DNA of 15,298 nucleotides, taken from JAMXLO01 sp041487355 (GTDB lineage: Bacteria; Pseudomonadota; Alphaproteobacteria; Acetobacterales; Acetobacteraceae). The DNA lies in NCBI GenBank assembly GCA_041487355.1, contig JBGPND010000123.1, positions 1 to 15,298 on the forward strand, written 5' to 3'. The notes beneath the pieces were generated by a model. It was not told the DNA's origin and made no database searches. It saw only the letters and a program-made list of their open reading frames with translations. Shown piece by piece: positions 6,313-12,347 of this stretch (positions are counted from its first letter, which is position 1; every line of letters begins with the position of its first letter). A program made the position numbers and the translations under genes.

Positions 6313-7023
6313 ATGAGCGGATCGAAGAACCAACCCAAGGGCGCGCCGAAGGGTGCTCCGAAGGGCGGCAGCCGGGGCGCCGGGCCGCCGCTGAAGAGCA
6401 ACAGGGCCGAGGCGAAGGCGGAGCGGGCGAAGGCGGCCGAAGCGGCTGCCGGCACCGAGGCCCCCGCTGCGTCGCCCGAGGAAATGCCGCGGCTGCAGAA
6501 GCGCTACCTCGAAGAGGTGCGCAGCAAGATGCAGCAGGAGTTCGGTTATACGAACCCCATGCAGGTGCCGAAGCTGGAGAAGATCGTCATCAACATGGGC
6601 GTCGGCGAGGCGACCACGGATCAGAAGAAGCTCGATGCAGCGGTTGCGGAACTCACCGCGATTGCCGGGCAGAGGCCGGTGAAGACGCTGGCGAAGAAGG
6701 CGATCGCGGGTTTCAAGATCCGCAAGGGATTGCCGATCGGCTGCAAGGTGACGCTGCGCAAGGCGCGGATGTACGAGTTCATGGACCGGCTGATCACCGT
6801 CGCTCTGCCGCGCGTGCGTGACTTCCGCGGCATCACCGGCAAGGGCTTCGACGGGCGCGGCAACTTCGCGATGGGCATGAAGGAACAGATCGTATTCCCG
6901 GAGATCAACTACGACCGGGTCGAATCGGTGCGCGGCATGGATATCCAGTTCGTCACCACGGCGAAGACGGACGCGGAAGCGAAGGCTTTGCTGAAGGCGT
7001 TCGAACTGCCGTTCGCCAACTGA
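6313..7023 (+). CDS. rplE: 50S ribosomal protein L5, with a 57-residue N-terminal extension
   Basis: L5 belongs to the central protuberance, binds 5S rRNA with L18 and L25, and touches P-site tRNA. The product is 236 residues against 179 in E. coli. The L5 core starts at about residue 58 (MPRLQKRYLEEVRSKMQQEF) and has KLEKIVINMGVGEATTDQKK, GLPIGCKVTLRKARMYEFMD and ITGKGFDGRGNFAMGMKEQI. Residues 1-57 are low-complexity, rich in Lys, Ala, Gly and Pro, with a KGAP repeat at 9-16. The ATG at 6313 has GAGGG at 6301-6305, 7 bases upstream. Starting at the internal ATG 6484 would leave a 181-base untranslated gap in an otherwise packed operon, and the GAGGA there is too close to it. The long form is therefore favoured, with the short form as the alternative. 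Confidence 0.93.
   Translation: MSGSKNQPKGAPKGAPKGGSRGAGPPLKSNRAEAKAERAKAAEAAAGTEAPAASPEEMPRLQKRYLEEVRSKMQQEFGYTNPMQVPKLEKIVINMGVGEATTDQKKLDAAVAELTAIAGQRPVKTLAKKAIAGFKIRKGLPIGCKVTLRKARMYEFMDRLITVALPRVRDFRGITGKGFDGRGNFAMGMKEQIVFPEINYDRVESVRGMDIQFVTTAKTDAEAKALLKAFELPFAN
6337..6366 (+). repeat. 12-bp KGAP tandem repeat in the rplE extension
   Basis: Codons 9-12 and 13-16 of rplE both encode Lys-Gly-Ala-Pro (6337-6348 and 6349-6360), followed by a partial third unit Lys-Gly (6361-6366). The two DNA units differ only at synonymous third positions. This fits an older in-frame slippage event that has since drifted, with the protein sequence kept. Confidence 0.75.
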
Positions 7024-7044
7024 GGATCATTGGAAAACCTTCAG

Positions 7045-7063
7045 CCCCGGACTTGATCCGGGG
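7045..7063 (+). repeat. Small palindrome with CTTGA loop between rplE and rpsN
   Basis: The arms CCCCGGA (7045-7051) and TCCGGGG (7057-7063) pair perfectly around the loop CTTGA. It lies in the 68-base rplE-rpsN gap, 12 bases before the GGAGGAA Shine-Dalgarno of rpsN. The core resembles that of the larger element at 10102-10180 (stem, CTTGA loop, stem). Sequences of this form are common extragenic palindromes in alphaproteobacterial genomes as far as I recall. No T run follows, so it is not a clear terminator. It may cushion mRNA decay or be a remnant of a REP-type element. Confidence 0.75.
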
Positions 7064-7091
7064 TCGACGGGTTCCGGAGGAACAAGACAGG

Positions 7092-7397
7092 ATGGCCAAG
7101 ACCTCTCAGGTCAACCGGAATGCCAGGCGCGAATACCTGGCGAAGCGTGACAAGTCCAAGCGTGCCGCGCTGAAGGCGGTGCTGATGGACCGTACGCTGC
7201 CGGTCGAAGACCGCTTCAACGCCTCGTTGAAGCTCGCGCATTTGCCGCGCAACGGAGCGGCGGTGCGCGTGCGTCTGCGTTGCGCGCTCACCGGCCGCTC
7301 GCGTGGCAATTACCGCAAGTTCAAGCTGTGCCGCATCAAGCTGCGCTCCCTCGCCAACGAGGGGCAGATTCCCGGCATGGTCAAGGCGAGCTGGTAG
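7092..7397 (+). CDS. rpsN: 30S ribosomal protein S14 (zinc-free type)
   Basis: S14 completes the 30S head beside S3 and S10. The product is 101 residues, the length of the E. coli protein. It begins MAKTSQVNRNARREYLAKRD, has the LPRNGAAVRVRLRCALTGRS block, then RGNYRKFKLCRIKLRSLANE and the ending GQIPGMVKASW. The two Cys residues are isolated and no CXXC pairs occur, so this is the long zinc-independent (C-) form. The ATG at 7092 has GGAGGAA at 7076-7082. An in-frame ATG at 7053 would add 13 residues read through the palindrome at 7045-7063 and was rejected. The gene is 68 bases downstream of rplE, one of the wider gaps in the spc cluster. Confidence 0.97.
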   Translation: MAKTSQVNRNARREYLAKRDKSKRAALKAVLMDRTLPVEDRFNASLKLAHLPRNGAAVRVRLRCALTGRSRGNYRKFKLCRIKLRSLANEGQIPGMVKASW

Positions 7398-7413
7398 GGA
7401 AGGGAACGGACAG

Positions 7414-7812
7414 ATGGCAGCTTCCGATCCCCTGGGCGATATGCTGACACGCATCCGCAATGCGCAGCGCGCGCGCCATTCGATGTGCATCGCACCGGCC
7501 TCGAAATTGCGGGCGAACGTGCTGGATGTGCTGAAGCGCGAGGGCTTCATCCGTGGCTTCGCGGCGGAAGAGCTGCGGCCCGGTGTGGCGCAGCTTCGCA
7601 TCGAGCTGAAGTACAATGAGGGCGAGCCGGTAATCAAGGAGATCACCCGCATCTCCAAGCCGGGACGGCGGGTCTATTCGAAGATCAAGGAGCTGCAGCG
7701 GGTCTATGCGGGACTCGGCATCTCCATCCTGTCCACGCCGCGCGGCGTGATGAGCGATGCCGAGGCGCGCGCTGCCAATGTCGGCGGCGAAGTCCTCTGC
7801 CGCGTGTTCTGA
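7414..7812 (+). CDS. rpsH: 30S ribosomal protein S8
   Basis: S8 binds helix 21 of 16S rRNA in the 30S platform and in E. coli represses the spc operon by binding near the L5 start. The product is 132 residues (E. coli 130). It begins MAASDPLGDMLTRIRNAQRA and ends with YAGLGISILSTPRGVMSDAE and GGEVLCRVF, both family signatures. The start at 7414 fits the family; the in-frame ATG at 7303 lies inside rpsN and was rejected. Whether S8 autoregulates here is unknown: I do not see an obvious helix-21 mimic in the short rplX-rplE gap, and the extended rplE start makes that mechanism less direct. Confidence 0.98.
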   Translation: MAASDPLGDMLTRIRNAQRARHSMCIAPASKLRANVLDVLKREGFIRGFAAEELRPGVAQLRIELKYNEGEPVIKEITRISKPGRRVYSKIKELQRVYAGLGISILSTPRGVMSDAEARAANVGGEVLCRVF

Positions 7813-7824
7813 CGGAGAAGTGGG

Positions 7825-8358
7825 ATGTCGCGCGTCGGCAAATATCCGGTCGAGATTCCGCAAGGCGTGCAGGTGGCGATCGCCGGTCGCCTGCTCACCG
7901 CCAAGGGGCAGCTCGGCGAGCTCAAGCTCGAGCTCACCGATCATGTCGAGGCTGCGGTCGAAGGCAGCAAGGTCACGGTGAAACCGCGCGGCGAGGAGCG
8001 GCAGGGGCGCATCATGTGGGGCACCACACGCGCGCTGATCGCCAACATGGTGAAGGGTGTGTCCAGCGGCTACGCGAAGTCGATGGAGATCACCGGCACC
8101 GGTTTCCGCGCCGCGGTGCAGGGCAAGAACCTGGAGCTGAGCCTGGGCTTCTCGCACCCAGTGGTCTATCCGGTGCCGGAGGGCATCAAGATCACCTGTG
8201 ATCGGCCGACTTCGGTCAAGGTCGAGGGTGTCGACAAGCGGCTGGTCGGCCAGGTGGCGGCGGAGATCCGCGCGTTCCGTCCACCCGAGCCCTACAAGGG
8301 CAAGGGCGTGCGCTACACGACCGAGCAGGTCCGCCGCAAGGAAGGCAAGAAGAAGTGA
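7825..8358 (+). CDS. rplF: 50S ribosomal protein L6
   Basis: L6 binds 23S rRNA near the sarcin-ricin loop and the factor-binding site. The product is 177 residues, the same as in E. coli after processing. Two repeated alpha/beta domains are visible: the first with SRVGKYPVEIPQGVQVAIAG and KGQLGELKLEL, the second from about residue 85 with MEITGTGFRAAVQGKNLELS and LGFSHPVVYPVPEGI. The C-terminal signature is RAFRPPEPYKGKGVRYTTEQ followed by VRRKEGKKK. GGAG at 7814-7817 is 7 bases before the ATG. It lies 12 bases after rpsH and 31 before rplR. Confidence 0.98.
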   Translation: MSRVGKYPVEIPQGVQVAIAGRLLTAKGQLGELKLELTDHVEAAVEGSKVTVKPRGEERQGRIMWGTTRALIANMVKGVSSGYAKSMEITGTGFRAAVQGKNLELSLGFSHPVVYPVPEGIKITCDRPTSVKVEGVDKRLVGQVAAEIRAFRPPEPYKGKGVRYTTEQVRRKEGKKK

Positions 8359-8389
8359 GCGGCAGCGGAACGCGAGCGAGAATCATCCG

Positions 8390-8752
8390 ATGAGCACCTT
8401 GCAGGACCTGCGGGAGCGGCGGCGCGATCGCCTGCGCTTCCAGTTGCGCCAGAAGTCGGTCGGGCGGGCGCGGCTTTCCGTGTTCCGTTCCGGCAAGCAC
8501 ATCTATGCGCAGGTGATCGACGATACCCAGGGCCGCACGCTGGCCGCCGCGTCGTCGCTCGACAAGACGCTGCGCGAGGGCCTGCGCACCGGCGCCGACA
8601 AGGCGGCGGCTGCCGCGGTGGGCAAGCTGGTGGCGGAACGCGCGATCGCCGCGGGTGTGAAGGAAGTGGTGTTCGACCGCGGCGCCTATATCTATCACGG
8701 CCGCGTCAAGGCGCTGGCCGACGCCGCCCGTGAGGGCGGGCTGGCATTTTGA
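8390..8752 (+). CDS. rplR: 50S ribosomal protein L18
   Basis: L18 binds 5S rRNA in the central protuberance together with L5. The product is 120 residues (E. coli 117). It has an N-terminal basic helix (LRERRRDRLRFQLRQKS), the RARLSVFRSGKHIYAQVIDD strand pair, and the C-terminal VVFDRGAYIYHGRVKALADA followed by AREGGLAF. The ATG at 8390 fits the family; the open frame extends upstream into rplF but with no matching residues. Its Shine-Dalgarno is weak in a 31-base gap. A 74-base gap follows before rpsE, the second-largest inside the spc cluster after rplO-secY. Confidence 0.97.
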   Translation: MSTLQDLRERRRDRLRFQLRQKSVGRARLSVFRSGKHIYAQVIDDTQGRTLAAASSLDKTLREGLRTGADKAAAAAVGKLVAERAIAAGVKEVVFDRGAYIYHGRVKALADAAREGGLAF

Positions 8753-8783
8753 CGCCCCGTCGTCATGACGTGGGGTCCTGCGT

Positions 8784-8804
8784 CTGGCGACCGACTACCG
8801 CCAG
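8784..8804 (+). other. Small hairpin in the rplR-rpsE gap
   Basis: CTGGCG (8784-8789) and CGCCAG (8799-8804) form a perfect 6-bp stem around a 9-base loop, 8 bases before the GAGGA Shine-Dalgarno of rpsE (8813-8817). Just upstream CCCC (8755-8758) and GGGG (8772-8775) bracket the self-complementary CGTCATGACG. The 74-base gap has no reading frame of note. The stem is short and could occur by chance in GC-rich DNA. Confidence 0.4.
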
Positions 8805-8826
8805 CGGACATCGAGGAATGAACTGA

Positions 8827-9438
8827 ATGGCACGTGAAGCGAGAGAAGGCGGTCGGGGCGGTCGGGATCGCGACCGGGATCGCGACTCCGATGACGGCAT
8901 CATCGACAAGCTGGTGACGATCAACCGCGTGGCGAAGGTGGTGAAGGGCGGACGTCGCTTCGCCTTCGCCGCGCTGGTGGTGGTCGGCGATCAGAAGGGG
9001 CGTGTCGGCTACGGCGCGGGCAAGGCACGCGAAGTGCCCGAGGCGATCCGCAAGGCGACCGAACGTGCCAAGCGCGCCATGATCCGCGTGCCGATGAAGG
9101 AAGGCCGCACGCTGCATCACGACATCCAAGGCCGCTATGGCGCCGGCAAGGTGGTGCTGCGGACCGCGGTGGCCGGCACCGGCATCATCGCCGGCGGCCC
9201 GCTGCGCGCCGTGTTCGAGACGCTTGGGATGGGCGACGTGGTGGCGAAGTCGCTGGGCAGCCGCAACCCGCACAACATGGTGAAGGCGACCTTCGCCGCG
9301 TTGCAGCGCTGTGCATCGCCGCGTGCGGTCGCGGCGCGGCGTGGCAAGAAGGTGTCCGAGCTGTTCGCGCGTCGCGAGGCCGCGCCGCCCCCGGATCAGG
9401 GTCCGGGGCAGGCGCAGGAGGAGACCGCCAGTGCCTAA
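8827..9438 (+). CDS. rpsE: 30S ribosomal protein S5, with extended termini
   Basis: S5 lies at the mRNA entry channel of the 30S subunit and affects decoding accuracy; it is the classical spectinomycin-resistance protein. The product is 203 residues (E. coli 167). The N-terminus (1-24) is a charged extension with an Arg-Asp repeat at 13-20. The core starts at DKLVTINRVAKVVKGGRRFA and includes the spectinomycin-loop KVVKGG, GDQKGRVGYGAGKAREVPEA, GTGIIAGGPLRAVFETLGM and KSLGSRNPHNMVKATFAAL. A Pro/Gln/Glu-rich tail follows from about 184. GAGGA at 8813-8817 serves the ATG. The 3' end overlaps rpmD by 8 bases. Extended S5 N-termini rich in Arg/Asp/Glu are usual in alphaproteobacteria. Confidence 0.97.
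   Translation: MAREAREGGRGGRDRDRDRDSDDGIIDKLVTINRVAKVVKGGRRFAFAALVVVGDQKGRVGYGAGKAREVPEAIRKATERAKRAMIRVPMKEGRTLHHDIQGRYGAGKVVLRTAVAGTGIIAGGPLRAVFETLGMGDVVAKSLGSRNPHNMVKATFAALQRCASPRAVAARRGKKVSELFARREAAPPPDQGPGQAQEETASA
8863..8886 (+). repeat. 12-bp exact tandem duplication in the rpsE 5' end
   Basis: CGGGATCGCGAC occurs twice in tandem (8863-8874 and 8875-8886) and encodes Arg-Asp-Arg-Asp each time. The copies are identical at all synonymous sites, which suggests a recent slippage duplication in the S5 N-terminal extension. The frame is unaffected. Confidence 0.85.
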
Positions 9439-9613
9439 GGTGCGCGTGACGCAGACCAGCTCTCCCGCCGGCCGCAAGCCCGGCCAGAAGGAGACGATGA
9501 TCGGGCTTGGACTGAACAAGATGCGGCGCACGCGGGAGCTGGAGGATACGCCCTCGGTGCGCGGCATGATCCGCAAGGTGGCCCACCTGGTGACGGTGGA
9601 GGAGCTTTCCTGA
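9431..9613 (+). CDS. rpmD: 50S ribosomal protein L30 (GTG start)
   Basis: L30 is a small 50S protein near the 5S/central region and is not universal in bacteria. The product is 60 residues (E. coli 58). It reads from the GTG at 9431: PKVRVTQTSSPAGRKPGQKE, then TMIGLGLNKMRRTRELEDTP and GMIRKVAHLVTVEE, the normal L30 pattern. The GTG overlaps the end of rpsE by 8 bases, and a full AGGAGG at 9416-9421 sits 9 bases before it, which settles the start. Longer in-frame starts inside rpsE carry Arg-rich out-of-frame translation and were rejected. It is 1 base from rplO. Confidence 0.97.
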   Translation: MPKVRVTQTSSPAGRKPGQKETMIGLGLNKMRRTRELEDTPSVRGMIRKVAHLVTVEELS

Positions 9614-9614
9614 G

Positions 9615-10100
9615 ATGAAGCTGAACGAACTGCGCGATAATCCTGGCGCACGCCCGAAGTCCAAGCGACTCGGGCGCGGGATCGGCTCGGGCAAGGGCAA
9701 GACCTCCGGCAAGGGCGTGAAGGGCCAGAAGGCGCGCGCCGGCGTGTCGCTGAATGGTTTCGAGGGCGGCCAGATGCCGATCTACCGGCGCCTGCCGAAG
9801 CGCGGCTTCTTCAACCTGTTCCGCAAGGAATACGCGCCGGTGAACCTCGGCACGCTGGAGGCGGCGATTTCCGCCGGCAAGCTGGATGCCGGGCAGCCGA
9901 TCAGCGAGGACACGCTGCGCGCGGCCGGCCTCGTACGCGGCAAGCTCGCCGGCGTGCGGCTGCTGGCCAACGGCGAGATCAGCCGGGCGATCACCATCAC
10001 CGTGTCCGGCGCGTCCGCGGCGGCGATCGAGGCGGTGCAGAAGGCGGGTGGATCGGTCACCACAACCGTGGCGAAGGCCGAGCCAACAGCCGAAGCCTAA
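9615..10100 (+). CDS. rplO: 50S ribosomal protein L15
   Basis: L15 is a late-assembly protein of the 50S subunit with a long basic N-terminal arm that penetrates the rRNA. The product is 161 residues (E. coli 144). Signatures are MKLNELRDNPGARPKSKRLG, RGIGSGKGKTSGKGVKGQKA, GFEGGQMPIYRRLPKRGFFN and the C-terminal GASAAAIEAVQKAGGSV. The tail TTTVAKAEPTAEA is a lineage-specific extra. GGAGG at 9598-9602 lies in the end of rpmD. A large inverted repeat starts one base after the TAA stop, so rplO is likely the last gene of a transcript segment or an RNA-processing unit. Confidence 0.98.
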   Translation: MKLNELRDNPGARPKSKRLGRGIGSGKGKTSGKGVKGQKARAGVSLNGFEGGQMPIYRRLPKRGFFNLFRKEYAPVNLGTLEAAISAGKLDAGQPISEDTLRAAGLVRGKLAGVRLLANGEISRAITITVSGASAAAIEAVQKAGGSVTTTVAKAEPTAEA

Positions 10101-10101
10101 T

Positions 10102-10180
10102 CGTCATGGTCGGGCTTGACCCGGCCATCTGCCCCCGTGCCGCCAGTGCGTAGATGGCTGGGTCAAGCCCGGCCATGACG
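10102..10180 (+). repeat. 29-bp inverted repeat (REPIN-like) between rplO and secY
   Basis: Arm 1 is 10102-10130 and arm 2 is 10152-10180, separated by 21 bases. All 29 positions pair, two of them as G.U in RNA. Each arm also has its own small palindrome (CGGG-CTTGA-CCCG at 10111-10123 in arm 1). A pair of small palindromes in opposite orientation is the layout of a REP doublet. Arm edges read CGTCATGG and CCATGACG. There is no T run, so it is not a standard intrinsic terminator, though a stem this long can stabilise the 3' end of the upstream mRNA. Similar GGGCTTGACCC palindromes are, as I recall, frequent in alphaproteobacterial intergenic DNA. Confidence 0.85.
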
Positions 10181-10190
10181 TGAGGAAGCC

Positions 10191-10238
10191 ATGATGAGGA
10201 ATGCAACTTGCGCCGCTATCACCTCGGGCCGAAAATAA
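10191..10238 (+). other. Possible 15-codon leader reading frame upstream of secY
   Basis: Between the palindrome and secY an ATG at 10191 (with a second ATG at 10194) opens a 15-codon frame, MMRNATCAAITSGRK, ending in TAA at 10236-10238. GAGGA at 10182-10186 lies 4 bases before the first and 7 before the second ATG. It ends 24 bases before secY. A frame this short may be chance; its point of interest is the Shine-Dalgarno and its position directly in front of secY. No family is recognised. Confidence 0.25.
10208..10237 (+). promoter_or_regulatory. Weak candidate promoter for secY-adk
   Basis: TTGCGC (10208-10213) and AAAATA (10232-10237) are 18 bases apart, in the only AT-rich patch of the 162-base gap. 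The -35 shares its first three bases with TTGACA and the -10 is poor. The call rests mainly on position: a wide gap and a palindrome isolate secY from rplO. Transcription could equally continue from upstream. Confidence 0.2.
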
Positions 10239-10262
10239 GGCGCGACTGACGAGGGACGAATC

Positions 10263-11603
10263 ATGGCTTCTGCTGCCGAACAGCTCGCGGCAAATCTGAA
10301 TCTCGGCGTTCTCTCGAAGGCGACCGAGCTCAAGAAGCGCATTTGGTTCACCCTCGGCGCGCTGATCATTTACCGCATCGGCACCTATATCCCGGTCCCC
10401 GGCGTCGACGCCTCGGTGATGACCGAGATGCTGCAGCAGCACGGTGGCGGCATCCTCGGCATGTTCGACATGTTCACCGGCGGCGCGCTGCGGCGCATGA
10501 CGGTGTTCGCGCTGAACATCATGCCCTACATCAGCGCCAGCATCATCATTCAGCTGATGACCGCGGCCGTCCCCACGCTCGAAGCGCTGAAGAAGGAGGG
10601 CGAGGCGGGGCGCAAGAAGCTCAACCAGTACACGCGCTACCTCACCGTGTTCATCGCCATGTTCCAGTCGTACGGCATCGCCATGGGCCTCGAAAGCATG
10701 CGTGGCAGCTTCGGCGCGGCGGTGATCGACCCCGGCTGGTTCTTCCGCTTCTCCTGCGTGATCACGCTGGTCGGCGGCACGATGTTCCTGATGTGGATCG
10801 GCGAGCAGATCACTGCCCGCGGCGTCGGCAACGGCACATCCCTGATCATCATGGCCGGCATCGTCGCCAACCTGCCCTCCGCGCTCACCTCGCTGCTCGA
10901 TCTCGGCCGCACCGGTGCGCTGTCGCCGTTCTTCATCGTCGGCTTTATGGTGCTGGCCGTTCTGGTGATCGCCTTCATCGTGTTCATCGAGCGCGCACAG
11001 CGACGCATCGTGGTGCAATACCCGAAGCGTCAGGTCGGCACGCGGATGTTCGGCGGCGATTCGACGCACATGCCGCTGAAGATCAACACCTCGGGCGTGA
11101 TTCCGCCGATCTTCGCCAGCTCCATCCTGCTGATCCCTGCCACGATCGCCGGATTCTCGGCGGGCGCGGGACCTGGCTGGCTGCAATGGATCTCCAGCGA
11201 ACTGTCGCACGGCACGCCACTCTACATGCTGATCTACGCGGCGATGATCATCTTCTTCTCGTACTTCTACACCGCCGTCGTGTTCAACCCGCAGGAGACG
11301 GCTGACAACCTGAAGAAGTACGGCGGCTTCATTCCGGGCATCCGCCCCGGCAGCGCCACCGCGGACTACTTCGACCACGTGCTGACCCGGCTGACCACGG
11401 TGGGCGGGCTCTACCTTGTCGCGGTCTGCCTGTTGCCGGAAATCCTGATCAGCGACTATGGCCTGCCGTTCTACTTCGGTGGCACCTCGATCCTGATCGT
11501 CGTCTCGGTCACCATGGACACGGTCACCCAGATCCAGTCGCATCTGCTGGCGCACCAGTACGAGGGCCTGATCCGCAAGGCTCGCGTCCGAGGGCGGCGG
11601 TGA
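10263..11603 (+). CDS. secY: Preprotein translocase subunit SecY
   Basis: SecY forms the membrane channel through which SecA or the ribosome drives unfolded proteins, together with SecE and SecG. The product is 446 residues (E. coli 443) with ten hydrophobic segments; examples are about 27-45 (TM1), 81-103, 124-142, 160-180, 192-212, 222-243, 278-299, 319-341, 373-391 and 396-416. Signatures are YRIGTYIPVPGVD, GIFDMF-type LGMFDMFTGGALRRMTVFAL, NIMPYISASIIIQLMTAAVP, GNGTSLIIMAGIVANLP and the C5 loop NLKKYGGFIPGIRPGSATAD. Arg361 corresponds to the functionally critical Arg357 of E. coli. GAGGG at 10251-10255 is 7 bases before the ATG. The end overlaps adk by GTGA. Confidence 0.98.
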   Translation: MASAAEQLAANLNLGVLSKATELKKRIWFTLGALIIYRIGTYIPVPGVDASVMTEMLQQHGGGILGMFDMFTGGALRRMTVFALNIMPYISASIIIQLMTAAVPTLEALKKEGEAGRKKLNQYTRYLTVFIAMFQSYGIAMGLESMRGSFGAAVIDPGWFFRFSCVITLVGGTMFLMWIGEQITARGVGNGTSLIIMAGIVANLPSALTSLLDLGRTGALSPFFIVGFMVLAVLVIAFIVFIERAQRRIVVQYPKRQVGTRMFGGDSTHMPLKINTSGVIPPIFASSILLIPATIAGFSAGAGPGWLQWISSELSHGTPLYMLIYAAMIIFFSYFYTAVVFNPQETADNLKKYGGFIPGIRPGSATADYFDHVLTRLTTVGGLYLVAVCLLPEILISDYGLPFYFGGTSILIVVSVTMDTVTQIQSHLLAHQYEGLIRKARVRGRR

Positions 11604-12256
11604 ACCTGATCCTGTTGGGCCCACCCGGGGCAGGGAAGGGTACCCAGGCCAAACGCCTGCAGGAGCGCTACGGCATCGCCCAGATTTCCACCGGCGACAT
11701 GCTGCGGGCAGAGGTGGCGGCCGGCACGCCGATCGGTCGCGAGGCCAAGGCGGTGATGGAGTCGGGAAAACTCGTCTCCGACGACATCATCATCCGCATG
11801 CTTGGCAGCCGGGTGGACGAGCCCGACGCGGCCAAGGGGTTCATCCTGGACGGCTTCCCGCGCACCGTGCCGCAGGCCGAGGCGCTTGACCGCCTGCTGG
11901 CCGAGAAGGGCATGAAGCTGGACTCGGTGATCGAGCTGAAGGTGAACGACGCCGCTCTGGTGGACCGCATTGCCGGGCGCTTCACCTGCGCGAACTGCGG
12001 CGCCGGCTACCATGACACGTTCAAGCCAACCCAGGTGCCGGACAAGTGCGATGTCTGCGGATCGGGCGAATTCGTCCGCCGGGCCGACGACAATCGCGGG
12101 ACGGTGGCGGCGCGGCTTGACGCCTACCACCGCCAGACCGCGCCGATCCTGCCCCACTACGCCGCCCAGGGGATACTGCGCACGGTCGATGGCATGGCGG
12201 ACATCGATGCGGTGGCACGGCAGATCGACCGTGTGGTGGGCGACACCACGCGATAA
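11600..12256 (+). CDS. adk: Adenylate kinase, four-cysteine (zinc-type) LID
   Basis: Adenylate kinase catalyses ATP + AMP = 2 ADP in the cytoplasm. The product is 218 residues (E. coli 214) and is the long-LID form. The P-loop GPPGAGKGT is at 8-16, STGDMLR at 30-36, GFPRTVPQAEAL at 85-96 with the AMP-binding Arg88, and LID arginines Arg123 and Arg127 in DRIAGRF. The LID has C130-X2-C133 and C150-X2-C153, the ligand set of structural zinc sites in many adenylate kinases, whereas E. coli has non-metal residues there. The start is GTG at 11600, overlapping the secY stop (GTGA), with GAGGG just upstream. secY-adk adjacency is usual. A large palindrome follows 6 bases after the stop. Confidence 0.98.
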   Translation: MNLILLGPPGAGKGTQAKRLQERYGIAQISTGDMLRAEVAAGTPIGREAKAVMESGKLVSDDIIIRMLGSRVDEPDAAKGFILDGFPRTVPQAEALDRLLAEKGMKLDSVIELKVNDAALVDRIAGRFTCANCGAGYHDTFKPTQVPDKCDVCGSGEFVRRADDNRGTVAARLDAYHRQTAPILPHYAAQGILRTVDGMADIDAVARQIDRVVGDTTR

Positions 12257-12262
12257 CCTTTA

Positions 12263-12347
12263 GTCGTCATCCCCGCGAAAGCGGGGACCCAGTGAAACCG
12301 GCATCACGATTGCCGCTCTGGGTCCCCGCTTTCGCGGGGATGACGAC
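12263..12347 (+). repeat. 30-bp perfect inverted repeat (REPIN-like) after adk
   Basis: Arm 1 (12263-12292) and arm 2 (12318-12347) are exact reverse complements over 30 bases, with a 25-base centre that itself holds CGGCA/TGCCG (12299-12303, 12311-12315). Each arm contains a small palindrome, CCCCGC-GAAA-GCGGGG in arm 1 and CCCCGC-TTTC-GCGGGG in arm 2. The arm ends read GTCGTCATCCCCGC. As far as I recall, this CGTCATCCCCGCGAAAGCGG family is widespread in proteobacterial intergenic DNA. Perfect arms suggest recent insertion or strong maintenance. It marks the break between secY-adk and the alpha cluster. No T run follows. Confidence 0.9.

Noticed and set aside
10102..10180. Intrinsic terminator after rplO
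   Set aside because: The stem is strong but is followed by GTGAGGAAG, not a T run; classed as a repeat element instead.
10104..11624. Very long open frame on the minus strand opposite secY (506 codons)
   Set aside because: It is the antisense shadow of secY in GC-rich DNA: His/Asp/Arg-rich composition, no family resemblance, and the + strand frame is an unmistakable SecY.
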